The notes: a model not told the origin generated them from the letters alone. Counted from the stretch's first letter, positions 33,101-40,908 are shown. The stretch: DNA of 60,018 nt from Streptomyces aidingensis (GCF_900112355.1 NZ_FOLM01000025.1:1-60018); one strand, 5' to 3'. Translations and numbers: made by a program.

Positions 33101-34486
33101 GTCGGCGACCAGCCGGAAGTAGTTGCGGTTCAGCTCGTTCAGCCGGCCGTCGTCGTCGACGACGAGTGCCTCGGGGGCCTGGCCGCCGCCGTTGACGAGC
33201 TGCCAGCCGGTCATGCCGGTGAAGGAGGCGTTGTCCGAGGAGTTGAACTCGAAGGAGCGGTTGCGCACCAGTTCGGCGTACAGGCCGCCGTCGGCGGCGT
33301 AGTTGATGTCCTCGTAGAAGATGCCGAACATGGTGTCGCTGATCTGGGCGGCGGACGCGTCGCCGTCGATGGTCAGGTCGGCGCTGGAGGTGCTGACCTG
33401 GTTCAGCCTGAAGCGGACCGCGTCGGCCTCGGCGCCGAGCACCAGCGGGTTCCCGCCGCCGGCGTAGCCGGTGCCGGCCTCGTCGCGCAGGTACAGCTCG
33501 CCGCCGCCCGCGTCGGTCAGCCGGAGGGCGGTCGCCGGGTCGCCGCTCTGGCCGAGCGCCAGCGTGCCGTTGTCGGCGACGACCGGGCGGTCGCCGTCAG
33601 TGCTGTGCAGGTGGACCGAGCCGTCGCTCCGGGCGGTCGCGGTGAAGGACAGCGGGGACAGCGGCTGGTCGGGGGTGAGGGCGAGGCCGGCCTCGGTCTC
33701 GGCGAGATGGGCGCCGGTGCCGGACTGCCGCAGGGCGAAGGTGCCGTCGGGCTGGATGTCGCGGCCCTCGGCCGCGGTCACCCGGAAGTCGTCGAACGTG
33801 GCGTCGAGGGTGGTGCCGTCGAGCGCGCCGAGGGCGTAGATGCCCACCTGGGTGGTCGGGAAGGCCGCGGTCACCGAGGAGGCGTCCGTCCAGGCGCCGG
33901 AGGCGTCCCGGTAGCGGGTGGTGAGGGTGTCTCCGGTCCGCTGGAGCTGGAGCGTCTCGCCGGTGGATGCGGGCCGGTCGGTGAAGGACACGGCGCTGAA
34001 CGCGGCGGCGGTCTCGATGTCGTTCTCGATGGCGATCCCCGAGGGCGACAGGGAGCCGACATAGGTGAGGCCGGACCGGACGTAGTTGTCCATGTCCTGC
34101 CAGGCGATCAGGCCGGCGCCCTGGTAGGTGCCGGCCACCGGTGCCCGGACGGTCACCTCGGCGGTGAAGTCACCCGCCGGGATGTCGACCATGAAGACGT
34201 TCCGGGCCGAGTTGACGTCCTGGTAGGTGTCACCGGTCTGCCCGGTGATGCGCAGGACCCCGTCCCCGAGCGACCAGGCCGCGGAGTCCTCGTTGGTGAT
34301 CTCCCATTCCGGATGCAGGGTCGTCGAGCCGAAGTCGTCCGTCCAGGTCTCCCCTTCGACCGCTCCCGCACCGGGGGCGGTCACCGCGGAGAGGGGCACC
34401 GCCAGGCCGAGTGTCATGCTCCCGGCCACCAGGGCTCTGGTCCACCTTCGGCCGGGGCTGCCGCCCGGCCGCTGGGCTGTTGTCAT
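30122..34486 (-). CDS. secreted multidomain GH51 alpha-L-arabinofuranosidase
   Basis: Very large (1454 residues) secreted alpha-L-arabinofuranosidase. Order: signal peptide (cleavage near 41), concanavalin-like domain (about 47-220), a beta-rich module of unclear type (about 225-360), then the GH51 barrel opening with GIFYEDINYAADGGLYAELV (near 388). The acid/base Glu lies in GLGNEENTT (near 730) and the nucleophile Glu in VFLGEYASRG (near 816). A concanavalin/DUF1080-like domain (about 915-1070) is inserted between the barrel and the C-terminal GH51 sandwich. Three Ig-like modules end the protein. GH51 enzymes release terminal arabinofuranose. Its promoter overlaps a LacI-type operator (34552-34567). 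It is the first gene of the GH51-GH43 operon. Confidence 0.9.
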   Translation of the reverse strand: MTTAQRPGGSPGRRWTRALVAGSMTLGLAVPLSAVTAPGAGAVEGETWTDDFGSTTLHPEWEITNEDSAAWSLGDGVLRITGQTGDTYQDVNSARNVFMVDIPAGDFTAEVTVRAPVAGTYQGAGLIAWQDMDNYVRSGLTYVGSLSPSGIAIENDIETAAAFSAVSFTDRPASTGETLQLQRTGDTLTTRYRDASGAWTDASSVTAAFPTTQVGIYALGALDGTTLDATFDDFRVTAAEGRDIQPDGTFALRQSGTGAHLAETEAGLALTPDQPLSPLSFTATARSDGSVHLHSTDGDRPVVADNGTLALGQSGDPATALRLTDAGGGELYLRDEAGTGYAGGGNPLVLGAEADAVRFRLNQVSTSSADLTIDGDASAAQISDTMFGIFYEDINYAADGGLYAELVRNRSFEFNSSDNASFTGMTGWQLVNGGGQAPEALVVDDDGRLNELNRNYFRLVADGPGDGLRNLGYNNGFALQAGAEYDASLWARSTTAQPLAIRLENADGSAVHAAAEAALDGSGTWRKYEVTLTANATTDAARLVVTSGAASEIGLDMISVMPRDRWVGPVNGRSVLRKDLAEHIAAAKPAFLRFPGGCVTNVGTFRTYQESGYQDRRRTYQWKETIGPVEERPTNWNFWGYNQSYGIGYLEYFKFAEDLGAEPLPVVSVGANGCGSTIPEMHDPEMIARWVDDTLDLIEFANGDTTTEWGAKRAALGHPEPFGLEMIGLGNEENTTTFEANFPAFRDAIEAEYPEITIISNSGPDDSGARFDTLWDYNRRQNVDMVDEHYYNDPAWFLLNNHRYDAYDRNGPKVFLGEYASRGNTFYNALAEAAYMTGLQRNADVVRLASYAPLLSNESYVQWSPDAIWFDNDESWTTPNWEVQKLFGNNPGDEVVPSTFTGTVNQGVVQGGVFLSTWNTAAAYDNVRVTSNATGETLFSDGFSDASGWNPVAGSWAVTDGEYVQSSDTTTDARSVITDGYTKDWTNYTLELDARKISGSEGFLIGFAAQGGNDYYWWNIGGWNNTRSVLQRAQGGSAAEVKAVEGTGVETGVTNKVKIVVAGNTISLYLNDELHMTHEAADNEKLFQVVTRDKATGDLVAKVVNTSAETVRTRVEVSDVAVEPSGEIIQMTASSLTDTNTKADPTNVMPVTRQIDGLSNSFDYDFPPQSVTFLRMHTADGTAPAVDDVTVAGTAVNGWYADPVTVSATASDDRELDRIEFRVDGGDWVARPPAEASVQVGGNGPHTVEVRAVDAAGNTGELRPVGFGIDSAAPVSNATVDAEARTVTVRAADSGSGVERIETRTGTSGDWQPYTGPVVVGDAETTVQFRAVDRLGNAEQPGTVVVPAHRAELTGTMTTVWPGKVKAERGEAVELTVRVMGADGGPAPTGEVRVLEGGEPLASGMLTDGTATVSLDTTVLTRGTYRLVVRYLGDGDHKPSQTSLKLRVTKPKKD

Positions 34487-34551
34487 GAGGCGCGCTCCAC
34501 TGTGAGTTCCACGCAGGACAAGCCGGGCACAGCCAGCTTCATAACCCGGAA

Positions 34552-34579
34552 GTGTGAGCGCTAACACAAATCGCGTCAA
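34552..34579 (-). promoter_or_regulatory. GH51 operon promoter with LacI-type operator
   Basis: On the minus strand TTGACG (34579-34574) is followed after 17 bases by CACACT. The operator GTGTTAGCGCTCACAC (34567-34552) fills the spacer and -10. The transporter promoter at 39736-39764 has the same design, so a bound repressor would block polymerase. Confidence 0.8.
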
Positions 34580-34763
34580 GGGATCGCGCACGCCTCGTCG
34601 TTCCGGGCAGGCGGCGCGGTGGGCGGCCGGACAGCCGCTGCCGCAGGCAAAGTTGCACGCAGATCGCGTGACATGGGCGAGGCCGGGCATCCGGAGAACG
34701 GCCGCGGCACCGCCGAACGGCCCCTTCCGGGCCGGGCCCGCACACCCTGAGCACCATTGATGG

Positions 34764-34775
34764 GTGAACGCTCAC
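34764..34775. promoter_or_regulatory. second LacI-type operator upstream of GH51
   Basis: GTGAACGCTCAC differs from the symmetric GTGAGCGCTCAC by one base. It lies about 200 bp upstream of the primary site, a distance that would allow looping by a LacI-family tetramer or dimer pair. Confidence 0.6.
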
Positions 34776-34918
34776 AGATTTCCGGCCACCCGGGCGGGGG
34801 CCAGGGCGGGCCGCGGCACCCCGCCCGGGCGGTGCCCGGCGCGGGGCGGTCGGTGCACGATGCGCCGGGCCGCCTCCGCCCGGCCGGCGGCATCCCCGCT
34901 CACGCCGGTGCGCTCACA

Positions 34919-34956
34919 CCGGTCCACGGGCCCGGGAGGGCGGACCCGTGGACCGG
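34919..34956 (-). terminator. terminator after araA
   Basis: Perfect 12-bp stem CCGGTCCACGGG / CCCGTGGACCGG with a 14-base loop, starting 5 bases past the araA stop. It separates araBA from the GH51 operon. Confidence 0.85.
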
Positions 34957-34960
34957 CGGC

Positions 34961-36454
34961 TCAGGACAGGCCCCGGGCCAGCCGGCGGTACGCCTGGTTC
35001 CAGGCCAGCCGGTCGGCGAAGTCCTCCGGGGTCGTCCGCCCGTCGACGACCACCAGCTCGGTGTCGCTCATCCGGGCGAAGTCGCGCAGCACGGACGATC
35101 CGGCCCGGGTCAGCACCGTGTGGTGCGGACCGCCCGCGATCAGCCAGCACTCCGCGGAGGTGGACAGCGAGGGGCGGGGCTTCCACACCGCCCGGGCGAC
35201 CGGCAGGCTGGGCAGCGGCTCGTCGGGCTCGACGACATCGATCTCGTTGGCCACCAGGCGGAACCGGTCGCCGAGGTCGGCCAGGCCGATGACGGTGGCC
35301 GGGCCGGGCGCGGCGTCGAAGACCAGCCGCACCGGGTCCTCCCGGTCGCCGATGGACAGCGGGTGGATCTCACAGGACGGCCGGCCGGCCGCGATGGTCG
35401 GGCAGACCTCCAGCATGTGCGCGCCGAGCACCTTCGGCTCGCCCGGGCCGAAGTGGTAGGTGTAGTCCTCCATGAAGGACGCCCGGGGGCCCATCGCCTT
35501 GGCGGCGGCGAGCAGCGCCGCGGTCTTCCAGTCGCCCTCGCCGCCGAAGCCGTAGCCGTCCGCCATCAGCCGCTGCACGGCCAGGCCGGGAAGCTGGCGC
35601 AGCCCGCCGAGGTCCTCGAAGTTGGTGGTGAAGGCGCCGAAGCCGCCCGCGGTGAGGAACTGCCGCAGGGCGGCCTCGATCCGGGCGGCGTAGCGCAGCG
35701 ACTCATGGCGCTCGCCGCCGGGCGCGAGTTCCGGTGCCAGCCGGTAGAGCGCGGCATACTCCTCGACCAGGCGGTCGATGTCGGGCGCGGCCACGGCGTC
35801 CACCAGGTCGGCGAGCTCGGTGACGCCGTAGGTGTTGACGCTGACCCCGAACCGGAGTTCGGCCTCCACCTTGTCGCCCTCGGTGACCGCGACATTGCGC
35901 ATGTTGTCGCCGAAGCGGGCCACCCGCAGCGTGCGCAGGCACCGGTGGCCCAGCGCGGCGGCGACCCAGTCGGCTATCCGCCCGGTGACCTGCGGGTCGG
36001 ACACATGGCCGACCACGGTCTTGCGGTGCACCCCGATGCGGGTCTGGATGTAGCCGAACTCCCGGTCGCCGTGGGCCGCCTGGTTGAGATTCATGAAGTC
36101 CATGTCGATGGTGGACCACGGCAGCGCCCGGTTGAGCTGGGTGTGCAGATGCAGCAGCGGCTTGCGCAGCACGTCCAGTCCGGAGATCCACATCTTGGCC
36201 GGGGAGAAGGTGTGCATCCAGGCGATCACCCCGACGCAGGCCGGATCGGTGTTGGCCGCCTCCATGGTCTGCCGGATGCCGGCCGGGTCGGTCAGCACCG
36301 GCTGCCACACGATCTCGGCCCCGGTCGCGCCGGATTCGGCCAGCATCCGCTGGATGCTCCGGGACTGGTCGGCGACCTGCTCCAGGGTCTCGGCGCCGTA
36401 GAGGTGCTGGCTGCCGGTCAGGAACCAGACCTGCGGTTTGGCGACGGAAGTCAT
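34961..36454 (-). CDS. araA: L-arabinose isomerase (copy 1)
   Basis: Converts L-arabinose to L-ribulose, the first intracellular step. It has 497 residues, the usual length. Metal and catalytic positions are kept: Glu306 in FGGEGDWK, Glu329 in SFMEDYTY, His346 in GAHMLEV and the late His in GGPHHTVL. ATG 36454 is preceded by GGAGAGG. It follows araB by 208 bp on the same strand, with a hairpin between them and no separate operator seen, so it is likely cotranscribed and controlled by the LacI-type operator before araB. A second, clearly diverged araA lies at 45322-46833. Confidence 0.97.
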   Translation of the reverse strand: MTSVAKPQVWFLTGSQHLYGAETLEQVADQSRSIQRMLAESGATGAEIVWQPVLTDPAGIRQTMEAANTDPACVGVIAWMHTFSPAKMWISGLDVLRKPLLHLHTQLNRALPWSTIDMDFMNLNQAAHGDREFGYIQTRIGVHRKTVVGHVSDPQVTGRIADWVAAALGHRCLRTLRVARFGDNMRNVAVTEGDKVEAELRFGVSVNTYGVTELADLVDAVAAPDIDRLVEEYAALYRLAPELAPGGERHESLRYAARIEAALRQFLTAGGFGAFTTNFEDLGGLRQLPGLAVQRLMADGYGFGGEGDWKTAALLAAAKAMGPRASFMEDYTYHFGPGEPKVLGAHMLEVCPTIAAGRPSCEIHPLSIGDREDPVRLVFDAAPGPATVIGLADLGDRFRLVANEIDVVEPDEPLPSLPVARAVWKPRPSLSTSAECWLIAGGPHHTVLTRAGSSVLRDFARMSDTELVVVDGRTTPEDFADRLAWNQAYRRLARGLS

Positions 36455-36621
36455 CGGTGATCCTCTCCTGGGCCCAGGGCCCGTAGACGTGTCGGTGGCG
36501 CTCGTCCGGCCGGACCGCCGCGGTGCGCGGACGGGTGCCGGTGCGCCGGGCCGTCGTCGCCGCCGGCCGCGGCCGGAACGGTCGTTGCTTCCGCCCGACG
36601 CGCCGGCGGCCGTGCTGGTGC

Positions 36622-36659
36622 GTCCCGGGCCGGCGGCGCCCGGCGCGCCGGCCCGGGAC
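36622..36659 (-). terminator. stem-loop in the araB-araA gap
   Basis: Perfect 13-bp stem GTCCCGGGCCGGC / GCCGGCCCGGGAC with a 12-base loop, directly after araB. It may partly terminate transcription, giving more AraB than AraA message, or stabilise the araB 3' end. Confidence 0.6.
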
Positions 36660-36662
36660 CCG

Positions 36663-38339
36663 CTACTCCCCCGCCCCCTCGGCGGCGGCCCGGCGTATCG
36701 CCGAGAGCCTGTGCAGCACGTCGTTGCCGCCCCGGCCGAAGTGGTCGTGCAGCCGCAGGTACTCGGCGAACAGCTCCCGGTAGGCGTCGGCGGCGGCCCG
36801 GTCCGGCCGGTACACCGCGCGCCGCACCGAGCCCATGGCCTCGGCGGCGGCCCGGATGTCCGGGTGGGCGCCGGCGGCGACCGCGGCGTGCAGCGCGGAG
36901 CCGAGGGCCGGGCCCTGGCTGGAGCCGATGGCGGACAGCGGCATGTCCAGGACGTCCGAGTAGATCTGCATCAGCAGGGGGTTGCGCAGCAGGCCGCCGG
37001 CCACGATCAGCTCGGTCACCGGGACACCGGCGTCGTTGAACGACTCGATGATCACCTTGGTGCCGAAGGCGGTGGCCTCGATCAGCGCCCGGTAGACGTC
37101 CTCGGCCCGGGTCGCCAGGGTCTGCCCGACGATCACCCCGGACAGTTCGTGGTCGACCAGCACGGAGCGGTTGCCGCTGTGCCAGTCCAGCGCGATCAGC
37201 CCGTGCTCGCCGACCCGCTGCGCGGCGGCCAGTTCGGTGAGGAGCTCGTGGACGCCGATGCCGCGTTCCCTGGCCCGCTCGTGGTACTCCGGCGGCACCT
37301 GGTGGTCGGCATACCAGCCGAAGATGTCGCCGACGCCGCTCTGGCCGGCCTCGTAGCCCCACAGGCCGGGGACGATGCCGCCGTCCACCACCCCGCACAT
37401 GCCGGGCACCTCGCGCAGTACGTCGCCGCTCATCACATGGCAGGTGGAGGTGCCCATGATGGCCACCATCTGGCCGGGACGGACGGCACCCGCGGCGGGG
37501 GCGGTGACATGGGCGTCCACATTGCCGACCGCGACCGCGATGTTCTCGGGCAGTCCGGTCCAGGCGGCGGCCTCGGCGGTGAGGCCGCCCGCCCGGTCGC
37601 CGAGGCTGCCGATGGGATGCTCCAGCTTGTCGGCCACGAAGCCGGCGAAGCCGGGGTTGAGCCCGGCCAGGAAGTCCGGCGACGGGTAGGCGCCGTCCTG
37701 GCGGATGCCCTTGTAGCCGGCGGTGCAGGCGTTGCGCACATAGCGGCCGGTCAGGCGCCAGACGATCCAGTCCGCGGCCTCCACCCAGCGGTCCATCGCG
37801 GCATAGATCTCCGGGGCCTCCTCCAGGACCTGCAGCCCCTTGGCGAACTCCCACTCCGAGGAGATCAGTCCGCCGTAGCGGGGCAGCCACTTCTCGCCGC
37901 GCCGCCGGGCCAGTTCATTGATCCGGTTCGCCTGGGGCTGGGCGGCGTGGTGGCGCCAGAGCTTGACATAGGCGTGCGGCTCACCGGCGTACTCGGGCAG
38001 GTCGCACAGCGGGGTGCCGTCGGCCTTCACCGGCACCATGGTGCAGGCGGTGAAGTCGGTGCCCAGGCCGATGACCCGGGCCGGGTCCACTCCGGCGTCG
38101 GCGAGGGCGGCCGGGACGGCGACGCGCAGCACGTCGAGATAGTCCTCGGGGACCTGGAGCGCCCAGTCCGGCGGCAGCGGCCGGCCGGTGGCGGGCAGTT
38201 CCCGGTCCACCACCCCGTGCCGGTACTCGTGCACGCCGGTGCCCAGTTCGGCGCCGTCGCGCACCCGGACCACCACCGCGCGGCCGGAAAGGGTGCCGAA
38301 ATCGACACCCACCACGAGCGGGTCTGACGCGTCGGCCAT
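36663..38339 (-). CDS. araB: L-ribulokinase
   Basis: FGGY-family kinase of 558 residues that phosphorylates L-ribulose to L-ribulose 5-phosphate. The N-terminal ATP phosphate motif VGVDFGTLSGRAVVV and the MGTSTCHVM block are typical of AraB. The C-terminal adenosine motif IVAGGLLRNPLLMQIY is present. GGAGG stands 8 bases before ATG 38339; an in-frame GTG nine bases upstream overlaps the ribosome site and is less likely. The promoter region carries a LacI-type operator nearly identical to E. coli lacO. First gene of the araB-araA unit. Confidence 0.96.
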   Translation of the reverse strand: MADASDPLVVGVDFGTLSGRAVVVRVRDGAELGTGVHEYRHGVVDRELPATGRPLPPDWALQVPEDYLDVLRVAVPAALADAGVDPARVIGLGTDFTACTMVPVKADGTPLCDLPEYAGEPHAYVKLWRHHAAQPQANRINELARRRGEKWLPRYGGLISSEWEFAKGLQVLEEAPEIYAAMDRWVEAADWIVWRLTGRYVRNACTAGYKGIRQDGAYPSPDFLAGLNPGFAGFVADKLEHPIGSLGDRAGGLTAEAAAWTGLPENIAVAVGNVDAHVTAPAAGAVRPGQMVAIMGTSTCHVMSGDVLREVPGMCGVVDGGIVPGLWGYEAGQSGVGDIFGWYADHQVPPEYHERARERGIGVHELLTELAAAQRVGEHGLIALDWHSGNRSVLVDHELSGVIVGQTLATRAEDVYRALIEATAFGTKVIIESFNDAGVPVTELIVAGGLLRNPLLMQIYSDVLDMPLSAIGSSQGPALGSALHAAVAAGAHPDIRAAAEAMGSVRRAVYRPDRAAADAYRELFAEYLRLHDHFGRGGNDVLHRLSAIRRAAAEGAGE

Positions 38340-38372
38340 GAGGGCCACCTCCGGAATGATCGAAGCCGATTC

Positions 38373-38388
38373 TTGTTATCGCTCACAA
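38373..38388. promoter_or_regulatory. lac-operator-like site before araB
   Basis: On the minus strand TTGTGAGCGATAACAA. E. coli lacO1 contains TTGTGAGCGGATAACAA, so the site differs only by lacking one central G. It lies about 34 bp before the araB start. Confidence 0.85.
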
Positions 38389-38431
38389 TTCATTTGTCAC
38401 CGGTACGGGGGGCACCGATGCATGCCGCCGG

Positions 38432-38462
38432 CCCGGGATCCGGCCCCGTGCCGGATCCCGGG
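38432..38462 (-). terminator. terminator after the LacI-family gene
   Basis: Perfect 13-bp stem CCCGGGATCCGGC / GCCGGATCCCGGG with a 5-base loop, abutting the repressor stop codon. It insulates araB from the repressor gene. Confidence 0.85.
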
Positions 38463-39494
38463 TCAGCGCGGCGGGGCGGTCACGCTCTCCCGCTCGACGA
38501 GCACGGGGGTGAGGATCCGGCGCACCGGGCCGGACTCCCCGCCCGTGATCCGCTTCAGCAGCAGGTTCAGGGTCTCGGTGGCCACCTGGTCGAAGTCGGG
38601 CCGCACGGTGGTCAGCGGCGGGGTGAAATAGGCCGCCTCCGGCACATCGTCGAAGCCGACCACGCTGACCTCGGCGGGCACCGGCCGGCCGCGTTCGTTC
38701 AGGGCCCGCAGCACGCCCAGGGCCAGATGGTCGTTGGCGGCGAAGACGGCGGTCACCTCCGGCATTCTGGCCAGCATCTGGCCCGCCCGGTGGCCGGCCG
38801 CCGCACTCCAGTCGGCGGGGGTGACCGGCGGGACCTCGGCCCCGGCCTCCTCCAGCGCCCGCTGCCAGCCGCGCACCCGGCCGGCGGCGTCGAGCCAGTC
38901 GGAGGGGCCCGAGACATGCCAGACCGTCCGGTGCCCGGCGGCCAGCAGGTGGCGGGTGGCGGCATAGGCGCCGGCCTCCTGGTCCACGGTGACCAGGGCG
39001 GCGGACCGCTCCGGATCGCCGTCCACGGTCACCACCGGCACCTCGGCCGGGACCCCGGCCAGCGCCTCGTTCGCCGAGGCGGTCGGGGCGATCACCACGA
39101 TCCCGGCGACCCGCTGGTCCCGGTGGTGCTCCACGGCGGCGGCGATGGACGGCTGGTCCAGCACCCGCACCCGCCGCACGCTGACCGAGAAGCCGGCGGC
39201 CCCGGCGGCCAGTTCGAAGGCGGCCAGCAGCGAGGCGGGGCCGAACAGGGTCGAGTTCGGTGCCACCACCCCGAGCAGCTGGGAGCGCCCGGTCACCAGC
39301 GTGCGGGCGGCCCGGTTGGGCCGGTAGCCCAGCTCCTCTATGGCGGCCCGCACCCGCAGCCGGGTCTGCTCCCGCACATTGGGGTGCCCGTTGAGCACGC
39401 GGGACACCGTCTGGTGCGAGACGCCGGCCAGCCGGGCGACGTCGGTCATGGCCGGCGCCCGTGCCGCCTGGCCGCCCTGAGAGGTGCCTTCCAC
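38463..39494 (-). CDS. LacI-family repressor of the arabinose locus
   Basis: LacI/GalR regulator of 343 residues. The helix-turn-helix is MTDVARLAGVSHQTVSRVLN and the recognition part QTVSR is identical to that of E. coli LacI (VSYQTVSRVVN). Hinge helix NRAARTLVTG follows, then a periplasmic-binding-type ligand domain with AVFAANDHLALGVLRAL and VVGFDDVPEAAYFTPPLTTV. The inducer is probably arabinose or an arabino-oligosaccharide. GTG 39494 has GGGAG about 7 bases upstream. An operator lies 43 bp upstream (39537-39550), so it is autoregulated. Likely targets: araBA, GH51-GH43, the transporter and perhaps the esterase. It is not homologous to the GntR-LacI hybrid AraR of Bacillus. Confidence 0.92.
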   Translation of the reverse strand: MEGTSQGGQAARAPAMTDVARLAGVSHQTVSRVLNGHPNVREQTRLRVRAAIEELGYRPNRAARTLVTGRSQLLGVVAPNSTLFGPASLLAAFELAAGAAGFSVSVRRVRVLDQPSIAAAVEHHRDQRVAGIVVIAPTASANEALAGVPAEVPVVTVDGDPERSAALVTVDQEAGAYAATRHLLAAGHRTVWHVSGPSDWLDAAGRVRGWQRALEEAGAEVPPVTPADWSAAAGHRAGQMLARMPEVTAVFAANDHLALGVLRALNERGRPVPAEVSVVGFDDVPEAAYFTPPLTTVRPDFDQVATETLNLLLKRITGGESGPVRRILTPVLVERESVTAPPR

Positions 39495-39536
39495 CCGTAC
39501 TCCCTGAGCTCACGGTGTTCTTCCCCGCATCACGGA

Positions 39537-39550
39537 TTGTGAGCGGTAAC
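39537..39550. promoter_or_regulatory. LacI-type operator at the repressor gene
   Basis: TTGTGAGCGGTAAC, one base away from E. coli lacO1 half-sites (TTGTGAGCGGATAAC). Upstream of the repressor start, it supports autoregulation. Confidence 0.78.
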
Positions 39551-39669
39551 CGCCCCCGGAGCGCCAACCGGCCCGGTCGGCGCTCCGGCGCGGCCAACGG
39601 GAGTCTACGCATTCCATGAACGTCGCCCACGGCCCGAGAAGTATCCCGACCATCGGAGCAGGTCCGAAG

Positions 39670-39682
39670 GTGAGCGCTAACA
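39670..39682. promoter_or_regulatory. LacI-type operator, middle site
   Basis: GTGAGCGCTAACA, the same core as the GH51 operator, between the divergent repressor and transporter genes. Confidence 0.75.
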
Positions 39683-39735
39683 TAGCCCACCCCCGCCCAA
39701 GTATCAACGATGCGAAATTGTCGTTTCCGGGGGGG

Positions 39736-39764
39736 TTGACGGCCACATTGTGAGCGCTCACTCT
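39736..39764 (+). promoter_or_regulatory. transporter promoter with symmetric lac-like operator
   Basis: TTGACG (39736-39741), 17-base spacer, then CACTCT. ATTGTGAGCGCTCAC (39747-39761) fills the spacer and matches 15 bases of the ideal symmetric lac operator. Confidence 0.83.
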
Positions 39765-39836
39765 GGGACGCCAAGTGACCCGGCCATCAAGCCCGCTGCC
39801 GCGGGCGCGGACGGTTGTTGACACGGAGGATGCGCA

Positions 39837-40820
39837 GTGTTCAAGAAGATCACCAAGGCCGCCGGTGCCCTCGCGCTGCTGGCAACCCTGGCAGCTTGCG
39901 GCGGGTCGGACTCCGGCTCCGACGGCGGCAGCGGAGGGGGCAACGGCGACTCCGCCATCACCATGGGCTTCTCCCAGGTCGGCGCGGAGAGCGGCTGGCG
40001 GACGGCCAACACCAAGTCGATCCAGGAGGCCGCCGAGGCCGCGGGCATCAACCTCCAGTTCTCCGACGCCCAGCAGAAGCAGGAGAACCAGATCAAGGCG
40101 ATCCGCTCCTTCATCCAGCAGAAGGTGGACGTCATCGCCTTCAGCCCGGTGGTGGAGACCGGCTGGGACGCGGTGCTGCTGGAGGCCAAGCGGGCCGGCA
40201 TCCCGGTGATCCTCACCGACCGCGCGGTCGACTCCGAGGACACCTCGCTCTACGAGACCTTCCTCGGTTCCGACTTCGTCGAGGAGGGCCGCAAGGCCGG
40301 CCAGTGGCTGGTGGACAACACCGAGGGCCCGGTCAATGTGGTCGAGCTCCAGGGCACCACGGGCGCGGCGCCCGCCATCGACCGCAAGGAGGGCTTCGAG
40401 GAGATCATCGCCCAGCGGCCCGACATCGAGATCGTGGCCAGCCAGAGCGGTGACTTCACCCGGGCCGGCGGCAAGCAGGTCATGGAGGCGTTCCTGAACT
40501 CCACCGATGACATCGACGTGGTCTACGCCCACAACGACGACATGGGCCTGGGTGCCATCGAGGCGATCAAGGCGGCCGGCCTCCAGCCGGGCACCGACAT
40601 CAAGATCATCACCGTGGACGCGGTCAAGGACGGCATGACGGCCCTGGCCAACGGCGAGATCAACTTCATCGTCGAGTGCAACCCGCTGCTCGGCGAGCAG
40701 CTCATGGACCTGGCCAAGAAGGTCGTGGCGGGCGAGGAGGTCCCGGAGCGCGTGGTGACCGAGGAGACCACGTTCACCCCGGAGCAGGCCAAGGCCGTGC
40801 TCGACGAGCGCCAGTACTGA
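39837..40820 (+). CDS. ytfQ: sugar ABC transporter substrate-binding lipoprotein, YtfQ-like
   Basis: Lipoprotein of 327 residues anchored outside the membrane. The lipobox LAAC ends at Cys21, followed by a Gly/Ser-rich tether. The mature start MGFSQVGAESGWRTANTKS and AQQKQENQIKAIRSFIQQKV closely resemble E. coli YtfQ, which binds galactofuranose; relatives in other bacteria bind L-arabinofuranose. With secreted arabinofuranosidases in the same regulon, arabinofuranose is the likely ligand here. The GTG start has GGAGG 7 bases upstream. A strong hairpin follows the stop and probably boosts this protein over the other subunits. Confidence 0.92.
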   Translation: MFKKITKAAGALALLATLAACGGSDSGSDGGSGGGNGDSAITMGFSQVGAESGWRTANTKSIQEAAEAAGINLQFSDAQQKQENQIKAIRSFIQQKVDVIAFSPVVETGWDAVLLEAKRAGIPVILTDRAVDSEDTSLYETFLGSDFVEEGRKAGQWLVDNTEGPVNVVELQGTTGAAPAIDRKEGFEEIIAQRPDIEIVASQSGDFTRAGGKQVMEAFLNSTDDIDVVYAHNDDMGLGAIEAIKAAGLQPGTDIKIITVDAVKDGMTALANGEINFIVECNPLLGEQLMDLAKKVVAGEEVPERVVTEETTFTPEQAKAVLDERQY

Positions 40821-40831
40821 CCCACGCCTCG

Positions 40832-40877
40832 GTCCCCGCCACCGTGCCTTCCCCCGCCGGGGAGCGGTGGCGGGGAC
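40832..40877 (+). terminator. stem-loop between binding protein and ATPase genes
   Basis: Perfect 13-bp stem GTCCCCGCCACCG / CGGTGGCGGGGAC with a 20-base loop. In ABC operons such structures often act as partial terminators or 3' stabilisers, giving excess binding protein. Confidence 0.75.
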
Positions 40878-40908
40878 ACACCGCATCCTCGACAAGAAAG
40901 CACTGGTC

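Larger units (their letters stand above)
34487..34918. other. upstream region of the GH51-GH43 operon
   Basis: No gene is evident. It holds the operon promoter and two LacI-type operators (34552-34567 and 34764-34775). A hairpin ending the araA transcript adjoins it at 34919-34956. Confidence 0.7.
39495..39836. other. 342-bp divergent control region of repressor and transporter
   Basis: No gene is evident. Three LacI-type operators (39537, 39670, 39747) and the transporter promoter lie here. The spacings, about 133 and 77 bp, would allow looped repression. Confidence 0.75.

Noticed and set aside
30047..34564. A 1505-codon open frame on the plus strand opposite GH51
   Set aside because: It is antisense to a gene with clear signal peptide, catalytic motifs and operator. 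The frame stays open because third positions are almost all G or C, and its translation has no recognisable domain.
34907..34920. GGTGCGCTCACACC as a further LacI-type operator
   Set aside because: It lacks two bases of the core spacing (GTGCGCTCAC versus GTGAGCGCTCAC) and overlaps the araA terminator stem.
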